This document shows, piece after piece, positions 54,143 through 62,405 of a stretch of DNA of 62,405 nucleotides. Both the position numbers and the translations under genes were made by a program. A model generated the notes under the pieces. The model searched no databases. It worked only from the letters and a program-made list of their open reading frames with translations, and was not told the DNA's origin. Origin of the DNA: an uncultured Pelagibacteraceae bacterium (lineage in GTDB: Bacteria > Pseudomonadota > Alphaproteobacteria > Pelagibacterales > Pelagibacteraceae); NCBI GenBank assembly GCA_902521615.1, contig CABYSJ010000009.1:1-62405 (forward strand), written 5' to 3'. Every line of letters begins with the position of its first letter. The first letter of the stretch is position 1.

Positions 54143-54888
54143 TATTTTATTTTAGATACTTTTTTTACCTTTAGCTTGGCAGTTTTTTCAATTCTATTAA
54201 TTGTTTCTATAATTGGCATAATAATTACTTTTCTTTCTGGACCATAAGCATGAATTAGTTGTTTAGAATTTAAACACATAGCAACATGACCTTTCCAAAA
54301 AATAATATCTCCTTTTTTAAATAGTCTTTTCTTTGAATTCTTTTTTGTATATTTGATCTGATCTTTTGTATCTCTTGGATAAAACGAATTATTATAAAAA
54401 TAAAATATTTGCAATAAGGCTGAACAATCAATACCTTTAAATGTTTTTCCACCCCAAACATATTTTACATTGAGATATTTTTTAAATATTTTTATAAAAT
54501 TATTTTCTTTATGGTTTATTTTTTTAATATCAGCTTTTTTAATCCATTTATTTTTTTCAATTTTTACGTAATTCTTATTTTGCTCAAATACAGATAATTT
54601 GGATGCAAATGGAAGCCAACTGCTTGTTCCAATTCCAGGTTTTTTATAAATCTTTGCTTTTAGTGAACTGACTTTATAATTGGGGCTAAATTTTTCTATA
54701 TATTTTGAATTTTTTATAAACCCCTTATAATTATCAAATAAAGTTTTAATTTTTATCCAATTTTTATTTTTTGCTAATATTTTGAATTTTTCACCATGTA
54801 TAATTTGTGAAGTTACCTCAGATCTTTTCGAAGGATTTTTGTAAATATTCGAAAAATTACCTGTAAAATAAAAATTATTTTGCACCAA
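54139..54888 (-). CDS. C40 (NlpC/P60) peptidase with SH3-like domains, no signal peptide
   Basis: Residues 1 to about 125 look like two bacterial SH3-type domains; residues 130-249 are an NlpC/P60 domain with the catalytic Cys in FKGIDCSALLQ and His in FWKGHVAMCL, and a third polar residue near LIHAYG. This family cuts gamma-D-Glu-diaminopimelate or related bonds in peptidoglycan. No signal peptide is present, so it is probably cytoplasmic and recycles imported muropeptides. The start overlaps the ampG stop by 14 bases. Confidence 0.85.
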   Translation of the reverse strand: MVQNNFYFTGNFSNIYKNPSKRSEVTSQIIHGEKFKILAKNKNWIKIKTLFDNYKGFIKNSKYIEKFSPNYKVSSLKAKIYKKPGIGTSSWLPFASKLSVFEQNKNYVKIEKNKWIKKADIKKINHKENNFIKIFKKYLNVKYVWGGKTFKGIDCSALLQIFYFYNNSFYPRDTKDQIKYTKKNSKKRLFKKGDIIFWKGHVAMCLNSKQLIHAYGPERKVIIMPIIETINRIEKTAKLKVKKVSKIKY

Positions 54889-56251
54889 TTTTAATTTTGT
54901 TTTTAATTAACCACAAACAAATTAATGATGGTATCACCATTATAGTCGTTAAAACAAAAAATGTTCCCCAATCTCCGTTTAACCAGTCAACTAGAGCTCC
55001 AGAGGATGAAGCTAAAGTAGTACGACCAGCAGTACCAATTGAAGCAAGCAATGCATATTGTGTGGCTGTATAAGTTCTATCAACTAGTAATGATATAAAT
55101 GCAACAAATGCTACAGTTGCAAAAGCTGCTGTGATATCATCAGCTATTACTGCAATTGCAAATAAAATTTCTGATTTTCCGGTCCATGCTAAAACTGCAA
55201 ATAGAAGATTGGTTATAGCCATTAACCCACCAGCTAAGAACATAGTTTTAATTGTTCCAGCTCTCATGGCCATTACTCCACCCAACAAAGTAAATACAAC
55301 TGTTGTTATCCAGCCAAGTCCTTTTGAATAAATTGCAATTTGACCTTTAGAGAAACCAATTTCTTTATAAAAAACAATAGACATTCTTCCCATAAATGCC
55401 TCACCTATCTTAAACAAGAAAACAAATCCTAAAATTCCAGCTGCAATGGCAAAACCATTTTTTCTAAAAAAACTAATAATAGGTCCGCCTATAGTTCCTG
55501 TAATATATGAGATAAAGTTTGTAATAATATTGCTAGATCCAAGTTTTCCTTCAATTAATTTGTCTGTTTCTCTCTGTTTTGCTTGTCTGTTTGTCTCTAT
55601 AGGTTCATGAACAAACATTAATCCAATATTCATTAAAATTATTAAAATACCTAAAATTAAAAAAGTAGCTTGCCAGTAGTCAGCCACCCCTAGGTTTTCA
55701 AAAAATTCTGCTGTGAATAAAGCAACAACTCCACCTAATTTATAACCTGTCCACCAACCAACAACAGCCATAGCTGCACCAGCAGCCATTGATTTTCCCT
55801 CATTTTCGTTTATCTGTTCAATTCTTAATGCATCTACAGTTATATCTTGGGTTGCTGACGCAATAGCAATAATTAAACCTACAGTAATTAATAAAGCTAA
55901 ATTTTCAGTTGGATTAATCACACTCCAAACAACAAGACTTAACAAAATGATTAATTGCATTAAAACTATCCATCCTCTTCTATGACCTAATTTTTTTGTT
56001 AGTATTGGAATTTGAATTCTATCTATAATGGGAGCCCACAAGTAATTGAAAGCGTATACTCCAAAAATTAAACCTGCCCATCCAATTGTTGATCTACTAA
56101 GACCTTCTTCTTTAAGCCAAAGACTTAAGCTACTTGCAATTAATACCCATGGAAATCCACTTATTGCACCTAATAAAAGAATTCTTACCATTCGAATATC
56201 TTTATAAACTGCAAGAGAATCAAGCCATGTTTGTTTCTTTGTTTCAGACAT
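54875..56251 (-). CDS. ampG: AmpG-like muropeptide permease (MFS)
   Basis: A multi-spanning carrier that takes anhydromuropeptides into the cytoplasm. Family signatures are LLGAISGFPWVLI near the N-terminus, AINYLW-like FNYLWAPIIDRI, and ATQDITVDALRIE. I start at ATG 56251 (458 residues), which follows GGAG by about 9 bases and clears the trkH stop; a TTG at 56266 is less likely. Overlap with the C40 peptidase supports a peptidoglycan recycling unit. Confidence 0.88.
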   Translation of the reverse strand: MSETKKQTWLDSLAVYKDIRMVRILLLGAISGFPWVLIASSLSLWLKEEGLSRSTIGWAGLIFGVYAFNYLWAPIIDRIQIPILTKKLGHRRGWIVLMQLIILLSLVVWSVINPTENLALLITVGLIIAIASATQDITVDALRIEQINENEGKSMAAGAAMAVVGWWTGYKLGGVVALFTAEFFENLGVADYWQATFLILGILIILMNIGLMFVHEPIETNRQAKQRETDKLIEGKLGSSNIITNFISYITGTIGGPIISFFRKNGFAIAAGILGFVFLFKIGEAFMGRMSIVFYKEIGFSKGQIAIYSKGLGWITTVVFTLLGGVMAMRAGTIKTMFLAGGLMAITNLLFAVLAWTGKSEILFAIAVIADDITAAFATVAFVAFISLLVDRTYTATQYALLASIGTAGRTTLASSSGALVDWLNGDWGTFFVLTTIMVIPSLICLWLIKNKIKIGAK

Positions 56252-56253
56252 AA

Positions 56254-57693
56254 TTAATTTCTCCAAAAAGATGGTAAAAACAATACTAATATTGCAAACA
56301 ACTCAAGTCTACCTAAAATCATACCTACAGTTAAGATCCATTTAGAAATATCGGGCAAAGATGAAAAATCTCCATTAGGTCCTATTATAGGACCTAAACC
56401 AGGACCAACATTTGATATTGATGTTGCCGCTCCAGAGATAGCAGTTATAAAATCAAGACCAGTTAATGATAATAATGCAGCTAAAATAAAAAAAATAACA
56501 AAGTAAAAATAAATAAATGAAATTATTGATGCAATAAATTTATCATCCACAGATCCTTGATCATATTTAATTACAAATATTCCCTTGGGATATATAATTT
56601 TTTTTAATTGATTTAATATAAATAAATACAGAATTTGAATTCTAAAAATTTTGACTCCACAAGTAGTTGATCCAGCACATCCTCCAATAAACATTAATGC
56701 AAGAAATATTGTTATAGGAAAACTTCCCCAACTGTCAAATTCAGCATTTACATAACCTGTTCCAGTCAATATTGAAATCGTGTTAAAAAAAATAGATCTT
56801 AAACTAAAGTTTCCGTTATTATTAAATAATAAATAAATTGATAATATAATAATGCTTATAATTATTATTTTAATAAATGTTCTGATTTGAATATCGTTTA
56901 AAAATATTTTTTTATTACCACTAATAAATTTAATATATGCAATAAATGGAATACTTCCTAAAATTATAAAAATCATCGATGATATTTCTATAAGAACACT
57001 GTCAAAATATCCGATAGATTGATTGTAATTAGAAAATCCACCTGTAGCTATGGTAGTCATAGAATGAGTTAAACTATCAAATTTTCCCATTCCAAATATC
57101 CAATATGATAATGCACAAAAAGCAGTTAGGCCAGAATAAATATAAATAAGTCTTAAAGCTATTTCTTTTGATTTAGGAAGAATTTTTTCAGATGAGTCGT
57201 TGCTAGAAATTTTAAATAATTGCATACCACCAACATTCATTATAGGCATCAGGGTAATTGCCATGACAATTATACCAATACCCCCCAACCATTGAAGTAT
57301 TGCTCTCCATAATAGAATACCTTTTGGTGCATTCTCTAAGTCAGAAATAATTGTTGACCCAGTAGTTGTAATACCAGACATACTTTCAAAAAAAGCATCA
57401 GTAATTGAAAGTTCAATAGTTGAAAATATAAATGGTAAAGATCCAAAAATGGCAATACTTAACCATGACAAGGCAGTTAATAAAAATGCTTGTTGTAAAT
57501 TTAATTTTTTGTCGTGGTCTAGATTTGAAAGAAAAAATAATGATCCAAAAATTATGGTAACAATAGATGCACCAAAAAATGATGAATCTATTTCTGAATA
57601 AATAAATTGAGCAATTATAGGGATGAACATTGAGATCCCTAAAATTATTTGCAAAATTCCTAGTGTAAAAAAAACAGTTTTATAATTAGACAT
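56254..57693 (-). CDS. trkH: Potassium uptake protein TrkH
   Basis: TrkH is the K+-conducting subunit of the Trk system in the inner membrane. The 479-residue protein has four pore-loop motifs, seen as SGITTTGST, TGGFSNYN, LTGTGYVN and NVGPGLGP, and GGCAGSTTCGVKI between them. No trkA lies nearby. It is divergent from lysS across a 91-base gap. Confidence 0.94.
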   Translation of the reverse strand: MSNYKTVFFTLGILQIILGISMFIPIIAQFIYSEIDSSFFGASIVTIIFGSLFFLSNLDHDKKLNLQQAFLLTALSWLSIAIFGSLPFIFSTIELSITDAFFESMSGITTTGSTIISDLENAPKGILLWRAILQWLGGIGIIVMAITLMPIMNVGGMQLFKISSNDSSEKILPKSKEIALRLIYIYSGLTAFCALSYWIFGMGKFDSLTHSMTTIATGGFSNYNQSIGYFDSVLIEISSMIFIILGSIPFIAYIKFISGNKKIFLNDIQIRTFIKIIIISIIILSIYLLFNNNGNFSLRSIFFNTISILTGTGYVNAEFDSWGSFPITIFLALMFIGGCAGSTTCGVKIFRIQILYLFILNQLKKIIYPKGIFVIKYDQGSVDDKFIASIISFIYFYFVIFFILAALLSLTGLDFITAISGAATSISNVGPGLGPIIGPNGDFSSLPDISKWILTVGMILGRLELFAILVLFLPSFWRN

Positions 57694-57784
57694 TTTGAAA
57701 GAACATTATTTTATGGTAAATAAATTTCAACTCTATAAGAATTAATAAAATCGCCAATTTAAGATTTTTATAAAAGATATATTC

Positions 57785-59347
57785 GTGATTAAAAAAGAAA
57801 TTTTAGACAAAACAAGTGCTTGGCCTTTCGTTGAAGCAAAAAAAATGCTTCGTGAGAGAAAATCATTTATTGATAAAAAAGGTAAAATTACTCTTCAAAC
57901 AGGATATGGCCCAAGTGGCCTTCCTCATATTGGAACATTTGGAGAAGTTGCAAGGACCTCAATGATGGTTAATGCTTTAAAGCAACTTACAGATTTACCA
58001 GCAGAAATAATTACTTTCTCTGATGATATGGATGGTCTAAGAAAAGTTCCTGATAATGTTCCTAATCAGGAATTGCTAAATAAAAATTTACATAAACCAT
58101 TAACACAAGTTCCAGATCCATTTGAAAAATTTGTAAGTTTTGGAGAACATAATAATGAAATGTTAAAAGATTTTTTAAATAGTTTTAATTTTAAATACAG
58201 TTTTAAAAGCTCAACATCTTTATACAAAGGTGGTTTTTTCAACCCAACTTTAAAAATTATTTTAGAAAATTATGATGGTATAATGAATATTATACTTCCA
58301 ACTTTAGGAAAAGAACGTCAACAAACTTACTGTCCTTTTTTACCTATTTGTCCAGATACAGGTCATGTTCTTGAAATTCCGGTTATAGAAATTGATAAAA
58401 AAAATTCTAAAATAATTTTTGATAATAAGGGTAAAAAATTAGAAACTAGTATTTTGGATGGAAATTGTAAATTACAATGGAAAGTTGATTGGGCAATGAG
58501 ATGGTATGCTCTAGATATAGATTTTGAAATGTATGGAAAAGACCTTATTGAGAGTGCAATTTTATCAACTAAAATTATAAATTTAATCGGTAAAAAACAT
58601 CCATCTGGATTTGCTTATGAATTATTTCTTGATGAAAAGGGCGAAAAAATTTCAAAATCTAAAGGAAATGGTATTACCATCGATCAGTGGTTAAAATATG
58701 CCTCACCTGAAAGCTTATCTTTATACATGTATCAAAATCCAAAAAGAGCTAAAAAACTTTATAATGAAATAGTGCCAAAAGCTGTAGATGAGTACCTTGA
58801 TAATATTGAAAAATCAAAAAAACAAACCGAACAACAATTGGTAATGAATCCTGTTTGGCATGTTCATAATGGCAATATTCCAAAAGAAGAAATGATTATG
58901 TCTTTTTCTATGTTGTTGAATTTAGTTGAGACAAGCAATGCTGATAACAAAGATTTATTATGGAAGTTTGTTAAAAAATATAAATCTAACATTCATGAAA
59001 AAAACTTTCCAATTTTTGATGGACTAGTTGGTTATGCAATCAAGTATTTTAATGATGTTATTAAGTCTCAAAAAAAATATAAAAATCCATCTGAAAATGA
59101 AAAATTAGCTCTACAAGCTTTAGTTAAAACTTTAGAGAAATGTAATGATCATATGTCTCCTGAGGATATACAAACATTAATATATTCAACAGGTAAAGAG
59201 AATGGGTATGCAGAAAACTTAAGAGATTGGTTTAAATTAATTTATGAAGTGGTATTTGGAGATGAAAATGGACCTAGAATGGGTTTTTTTATAAGTTTTT
59301 TCGGTGTTAACGAAACAAGAGAGTTGATAATTAGTAAATTGAAATAA
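57785..59347 (+). CDS. lysS: Class I lysyl-tRNA synthetase
   Basis: LysRS charges tRNA-Lys. The class I form, common in archaea and alphaproteobacteria, is recognised by the HIGH-like motif GPSGLPHIGTFGE (about residues 41-53) and the KMSKS-like KISKSKGNGI. The start is GTG 57785. The 520-residue length is normal. The stop overlaps pyrD by one base. Confidence 0.95.
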   Translation: MIKKEILDKTSAWPFVEAKKMLRERKSFIDKKGKITLQTGYGPSGLPHIGTFGEVARTSMMVNALKQLTDLPAEIITFSDDMDGLRKVPDNVPNQELLNKNLHKPLTQVPDPFEKFVSFGEHNNEMLKDFLNSFNFKYSFKSSTSLYKGGFFNPTLKIILENYDGIMNIILPTLGKERQQTYCPFLPICPDTGHVLEIPVIEIDKKNSKIIFDNKGKKLETSILDGNCKLQWKVDWAMRWYALDIDFEMYGKDLIESAILSTKIINLIGKKHPSGFAYELFLDEKGEKISKSKGNGITIDQWLKYASPESLSLYMYQNPKRAKKLYNEIVPKAVDEYLDNIEKSKKQTEQQLVMNPVWHVHNGNIPKEEMIMSFSMLLNLVETSNADNKDLLWKFVKKYKSNIHEKNFPIFDGLVGYAIKYFNDVIKSQKKYKNPSENEKLALQALVKTLEKCNDHMSPEDIQTLIYSTGKENGYAENLRDWFKLIYEVVFGDENGPRMGFFISFFGVNETRELIISKLK

Positions 59348-60399
59348 TGTATTCAAATTTAAGATCATTAATATTTAAAATAGATCCTGAAAGAGCACAT
59401 TTTTTAGCAATCCAATCACTCAAACTTAATTTAGTTTCAAATATATTTGATGAAAACAAAAAAGATCCTATTTTAAAAACAAAACTATTTAATCAAAATC
59501 TTGATAATCCCATAGGTATTGCAGCAGGTTTCGATAAGAATGCCGAGGTATACAACCCTTTATTTAAGTTAGGGTTTGGATTTGTTGAAGTAGGTACGGT
59601 TACACCATTAAAACAATATGGGAATGAAAAACCAAGAGTGTTTAGATTAGTAGAAGATCAAGCATTAATTAATAGGTTAGGTTTTAACAACCATGGATCA
59701 GATACAATATTAAACAGAATAAAATCTAATAAAAAATTAGGTGTACTAGGTGTAAATGTAGGTCCAAACAAAGATTCTAATGATAGATTGAATGATTATC
59801 TAATTGGGTTAGAAAAATTTTCTGAAGTTGCAGATTATATTACAATTAATATTTCTTCACCAAATACTGAAAATCTTAGAAATTTTCATGAAGAAAATAA
59901 ATTAAAAGAGTTATTGAAATCTGTATCAGAGAAAAAAAAACAATTAAAAACTGAAATTCCTATAGCTGTAAAGATTTCACCAGACATAAATGAGAATCAA
60001 ATTGAATTAATTTCAGAAATACTTTTGGAAAATGAAATAAGCGCAATAATAATTTCAAACACATCTGAAGCTTCTCGGGAAACACTCCAAAATATACAGA
60101 GACATCAAAAAGGTGGTTTATCTGGAAAACCTATTGAAAAAAAATCAAATTTTTTAATAAGTAAATTTTACAAATTAATTAAAGGTAAAATTAAAATAAT
60201 TGGAGTGGGCGGCGTTGACTCAGGTAAAGCAGCTTATGATAAGTTTTTATTGGGAGCAGATTATGTTCAGTTGTATACCGGCATGGTATTTCAAGGACCC
60301 AATATCGCTGGCATGATTAAAAAAGACCTAAAAGAATTACTAATAAGAGATGGTGTCAAAAATTTCACAGAAATTGTTGGAAATAAAACTGTTTCTTAA
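59347..60399 (+). CDS. pyrD: Dihydroorotate dehydrogenase (quinone), class 2
   Basis: PyrD oxidises dihydroorotate to orotate and passes electrons to quinone at the membrane. The class 2 form is shown by the N-terminal helical extension (about residues 1-45), [22 protein letters not shown], and the active-site segment [11 protein letters not shown] with catalytic Ser. The 350-residue length is normal. Confidence 0.95.
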   Translation: MYSNLRSLIFKIDPERAHFLAIQSLKLNLVSNIFDENKKDPILKTKLFNQNLDNPIGIAAGFDKNAEVYNPLFKLGFGFVEVGTVTPLKQYGNEKPRVFRLVEDQALINRLGFNNHGSDTILNRIKSNKKLGVLGVNVGPNKDSNDRLNDYLIGLEKFSEVADYITINISSPNTENLRNFHEENKLKELLKSVSEKKKQLKTEIPIAVKISPDINENQIELISEILLENEISAIIISNTSEASRETLQNIQRHQKGGLSGKPIEKKSNFLISKFYKLIKGKIKIIGVGGVDSGKAAYDKFLLGADYVQLYTGMVFQGPNIAGMIKKDLKELLIRDGVKNFTEIVGNKTVS

Positions 60400-60410
60400 A
60401 TGTATTAAAC

Positions 60411-60439
60411 TTGACGCCTTCAATATCTCCCCTTATATA
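60411..60439 (+). promoter_or_regulatory. Promoter of rpmB
   Basis: TTGACG (60411-60416) and TATATA (60434-60439) have exactly 17-base spacing. The promoter lies between pyrD and rpmB. Transcription would start around 60446, leaving a 5' leader of only about 6 bases. Confidence 0.8.
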
Positions 60440-60451
60440 GGCACTGTTATT

Positions 60452-60763
60452 ATGTCAAAAAAATGCGAACTTACTGGTAAAATTCCTATGAAAGGTCATA
60501 ACGTTAGTCATGCTAACAACAAGACTAAAAGAAGATTTTTACCTAATCTTAAAAAAGTAAAATTTACAAGTGAGCTTACTGGAAGAAGTTTAAAACTTAC
60601 TGTAAGCAATTCAGGTGTAAGGTCAGTTGACAAAAAAGGTAGTTTTGATGAATTTTTAAAAACTGTAAAAAATAAAAATTTATCTCCAAGATTAAAAAAG
60701 TTAAAAAAAGTAGTTTTAATTAAATCCCCTTTTAAAAAAAAACCTGTAGCTAAATCAGCTTAA
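60452..60763 (+). CDS. rpmB: 50S ribosomal protein L28
   Basis: A 103-residue L28: [20 protein letters not shown] begins the conserved core, with the [12 protein letters not shown] motif next. The start is ATG 60452; the frame is open back to 60350, but that part overlaps pyrD and the rpmB promoter and is not conserved. yhhQ overlaps its stop by one base. Confidence 0.96.
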   Translation: MSKKCELTGKIPMKGHNVSHANNKTKRRFLPNLKKVKFTSELTGRSLKLTVSNSGVRSVDKKGSFDEFLKTVKNKNLSPRLKKLKKVVLIKSPFKKKPVAKSA

Positions 60764-61317
60764 TGAACAAATTATTTATCACCCTGTCTATAATGATGGG
60801 GGTTGTTGTATTATCTTCTAATTATTTAGTTCAGTTTCCAATAAACTATTTTGGATTAAATGAGATTCTAACTTACGGAGCTTTTAGTTACCCAATAGCT
60901 TTTTTAATAACAGATTTAGCTAATAGGTCGTATGGAAAATTATTAGCAAGACAAATTGTATATTTGGGCTTTTTAATAGGAATTATATTTACATTGATTT
61001 TCTCAACTGATTTTGCAGATTTAATCTCTGTTAGAATTGCAATTGGATCAGGAGTTGCTTTTATGACCGCCCAATTGTTAGACATTCAAATATTTGATAG
61101 ATTAAGAAAAAAAGAGTGGTTTGTTGCACCACTTACTTCATCTTTGATTGGATCAACAGTCGACACATTTTTATTTTTCTCAATATCATTTTATGCAACA
61201 GAGATACCTTGGGTTACTTTATCTCTTGGAGATTTAGCGGTAAAAATTTTAGTTGCTTTAATAATGTTGATACCATTCAGAATGTTATTGAAAATTGTTA
61301 AACCGATTAAAGTTTAA
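60763..61317 (+). CDS. yhhQ: Queuosine precursor transporter (VUT/YhhQ family)
   Basis: A 184-residue membrane protein with about six hydrophobic segments. Family features are SYPIAFLITDLANRSYG, then LDIQIFDRLRKKEWFVAPL and SSLIGSTVDTFLFFSI. YhhQ takes up preQ0/preQ1 for queuosine or 7-deazaguanine synthesis. It overlaps rpmB by one base, and its stop overlaps that of the next gene on the other strand by 4 bases. Confidence 0.9.
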   Translation: MNKLFITLSIMMGVVVLSSNYLVQFPINYFGLNEILTYGAFSYPIAFLITDLANRSYGKLLARQIVYLGFLIGIIFTLIFSTDFADLISVRIAIGSGVAFMTAQLLDIQIFDRLRKKEWFVAPLTSSLIGSTVDTFLFFSISFYATEIPWVTLSLGDLAVKILVALIMLIPFRMLLKIVKPIKV

Positions 61318-62189
61318 TATAAAAATTTATAAGACAAAATTTTATAAGCTAATTTTGCAACAAGAAAATTATACGAATTAAATCCTTTAATTGGAGACAG
61401 TTCATTAATATCTGCACCAACAATTTTAGAGTTTTTAGCTGCAATTCTTATTATATCCAATGTTTCATCCCACAAAAGTCCTCCTGGTTCAGGTGTACCA
61501 GTTGCAGGCATAATGCTTGAATCTAGTCCGTCCACATCAAAAGTAAGATAAACAGTTTTGTTTTTAATTAGTTTTTTAAATTTAGACAAATTCCATTTTT
61601 TTTTATCTTTTGCCCAAAATATATTTATTCTTGAAGAATTTTTTTTTAAAAATGGAATTTCACTTTCTGAGATATTTCTTATCCCAAATGAAATTAAAGA
61701 AACATTTTTATAATCCAGACATCTTCTAATTGCTGAGGCATGTGAAAATTTTTCTCCATTATAGCTTTGACGTAAATCTGCATGGGCATCAAAATGCAAG
61801 AGGCAAATATTTTTATATTTTTTAGTAAAAGGAACAATACATCCAGGGGTTATTGAATGTTCTCCACCTAAAGTCATTGGAAAAAGTTTTTTATCTAAAA
61901 TCTCTTTATTAATTCTTGAGATTTTATTGAGGGCTTTTTTAATATCTTTTTCTATTTTAAATGGTTTTAAAGTTTTAATACCTATTTTCTTATAAGGTTC
62001 GCAGTTAAGCTCTTCATCATATAGCTCAACTTGATGAGATGCTTTTATAATTTCTTTAGGTCCATTTCTTGTTCCTCCTCCATAACTGACAGTTTTTTCT
62101 AATCCAAATGGAACAATTACAGCTTTTTCTTTAAATCTAAACTTATTATCAATTCCTAAAAATCCGTTTTTATTTAAGAGATATTTCAA
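61314..62189 (-). CDS. speB: Agmatinase / arginase-family ureohydrolase
   Basis: This manganese enzyme removes urea from agmatine or another guanidino compound. The metal ligands are all visible: GGEHSITPG, HFDAHADLR and FDVDGLDSSIMP, followed by TGTPEPGG. At 291 residues it is the typical size. It lies 2 bases after a deoxyhypusine-synthase-like gene, which favours a polyamine role and agmatine as substrate, giving putrescine. Arginase or guanidinobutyrase activity remains possible. Confidence 0.88.
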   Translation of the reverse strand: MKYLLNKNGFLGIDNKFRFKEKAVIVPFGLEKTVSYGGGTRNGPKEIIKASHQVELYDEELNCEPYKKIGIKTLKPFKIEKDIKKALNKISRINKEILDKKLFPMTLGGEHSITPGCIVPFTKKYKNICLLHFDAHADLRQSYNGEKFSHASAIRRCLDYKNVSLISFGIRNISESEIPFLKKNSSRINIFWAKDKKKWNLSKFKKLIKNKTVYLTFDVDGLDSSIMPATGTPEPGGLLWDETLDIIRIAAKNSKIVGADINELSPIKGFNSYNFLVAKLAYKILSYKFLY

Positions 62190-62191
62190 TT

Positions 62192-62405
62192 TTATTTAAA
62201 AATTTTTGTAAAGTTTTTTCTTGTTCTATTTTTCCACTCACCTTTATGATAAGCATCACTTGCTATCAATGGTAAAACACTAGTTGCCTCTGCAAACACC
62301 ATCTGTTCTTTTGTAATATCTACTTTTCCCCATGAACTTGCTTCTTTTAATGTGGAGCTGCTACAAGCTCCGTCTCTACTATCAGCAACAGTAATTTGAA
62401 CAGCA
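62192..62405 (-). CDS. Deoxyhypusine synthase-like protein (C-terminal 70 residues only)
   Basis: The minus strand is open from the window end to a TAA at 62194-62192, giving the last 70 residues. The text VQITVADSRDG, EASSWGKVD and EQMVFAEATSVLPL matches the C-terminus of deoxyhypusine synthase, including the SWGK segment that carries the catalytic Lys in the eukaryotic enzyme. Bacteria lack eIF5A, and bacterial homologs are linked to homospermidine or related polyamine synthesis. The adjoining agmatinase supports that. Confidence 0.82.
   Translation of the reverse strand, partial: AVQITVADSRDGACSSSTLKEASSWGKVDITKEQMVFAEATSVLPLIASDAYHKGEWKNRTRKNFTKIFK

Noticed and set aside
57785..59347. 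Horizontal transfer of an archaeal-type lysyl-tRNA synthetase
   Set aside because: Class I LysRS is the normal form in alphaproteobacteria, so there is nothing unusual here.
60350..60451. 34-codon N-terminal extension of L28
   Set aside because: It overlaps the pyrD end and the rpmB promoter; L28 homology begins at ATG 60452.

Overview
The window is a dense, AT-rich (about 30% GC by eye) stretch of an alphaproteobacterial genome that looks like a SAR11-clade bacterium (Pelagibacterales). The evidence is the tiny or negative gene spacing, a DmdA of exactly the Pelagibacter type beside DmdB and DmdC, a SAM-II riboswitch in front of metX, a GC-rich structured leader in front of ffh, and the alphaproteobacterial order ffh-rpsP-trmD-rplS-leuC. 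No insertion sequence, prophage, CRISPR array, tRNA or rRNA was seen.

Layout: 1-7251 (+) holds a TRAP transporter (binding protein cut by the window edge, a strong terminator, then small and large permeases), an MFS carrier, a membrane-anchored alpha/beta hydrolase and an exported protein of unknown function. 7244-8985 (-) is ftsY-dapF. 9034-15391 (+) is the structured ffh leader, ffh, rpsP, trmD, rplS and leuCDB; rimM is missing from its usual place, and ribosomal proteins S16 and L19 carry matching Glu/Ala/Pro/Lys repeat tails. 15418-20687 (+) is a DMSP demethylation cluster, dmdC-dmdB-hydrolase-dmdA. 20703-35166 (+) holds asd and a block of central carbon genes: sdhCDAB, mmsA, mdh, sucCD, sucAB, lpd. 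A 236-bp gap with a terminator and a possible pilin relic follows, then an orphan methyltransferase and priA. 38164-42949 (+) is the F1 ATPase operon atpHAGDC.

42941-49526 (-) is one long operon read from a clear promoter: rplU-rpmA-obg-proB-proA-nadD-rsfS-ctpA-rppH. 49537-52090 (-) is metX-metW-gloB behind a SAM-II riboswitch with its own promoter. hisC-tyrC (+) is divergent from it. 54139-57693 (-) is trkH, ampG and a C40 peptidase. 57785-61317 (+) is lysS (class I), pyrD, rpmB with its own promoter, and yhhQ. 61314-62405 (-) is an agmatinase-family gene and the end of a deoxyhypusine-synthase-like gene, probably polyamine metabolism.

How the genes fit together: much of the window deals with organic acids, reduced sulfur and central carbon. 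DMSP is demethylated and routed through CoA thioesters; MmsA and the TCA enzymes can take up the carbon; the SAM-II switch tunes methionine synthesis. All four convergent gene pairs overlap at their stop codons, a strong sign of genome streamlining. The most interesting leads are the hydrolase inside the dmd cluster, the roughly 320-residue coiled-coil tail on the TRAP permease, the shared S16/L19 tails, the metX and ffh leader RNAs, and the 15-codon pilin-like relic. I did not find a clearly new multi-gene system.
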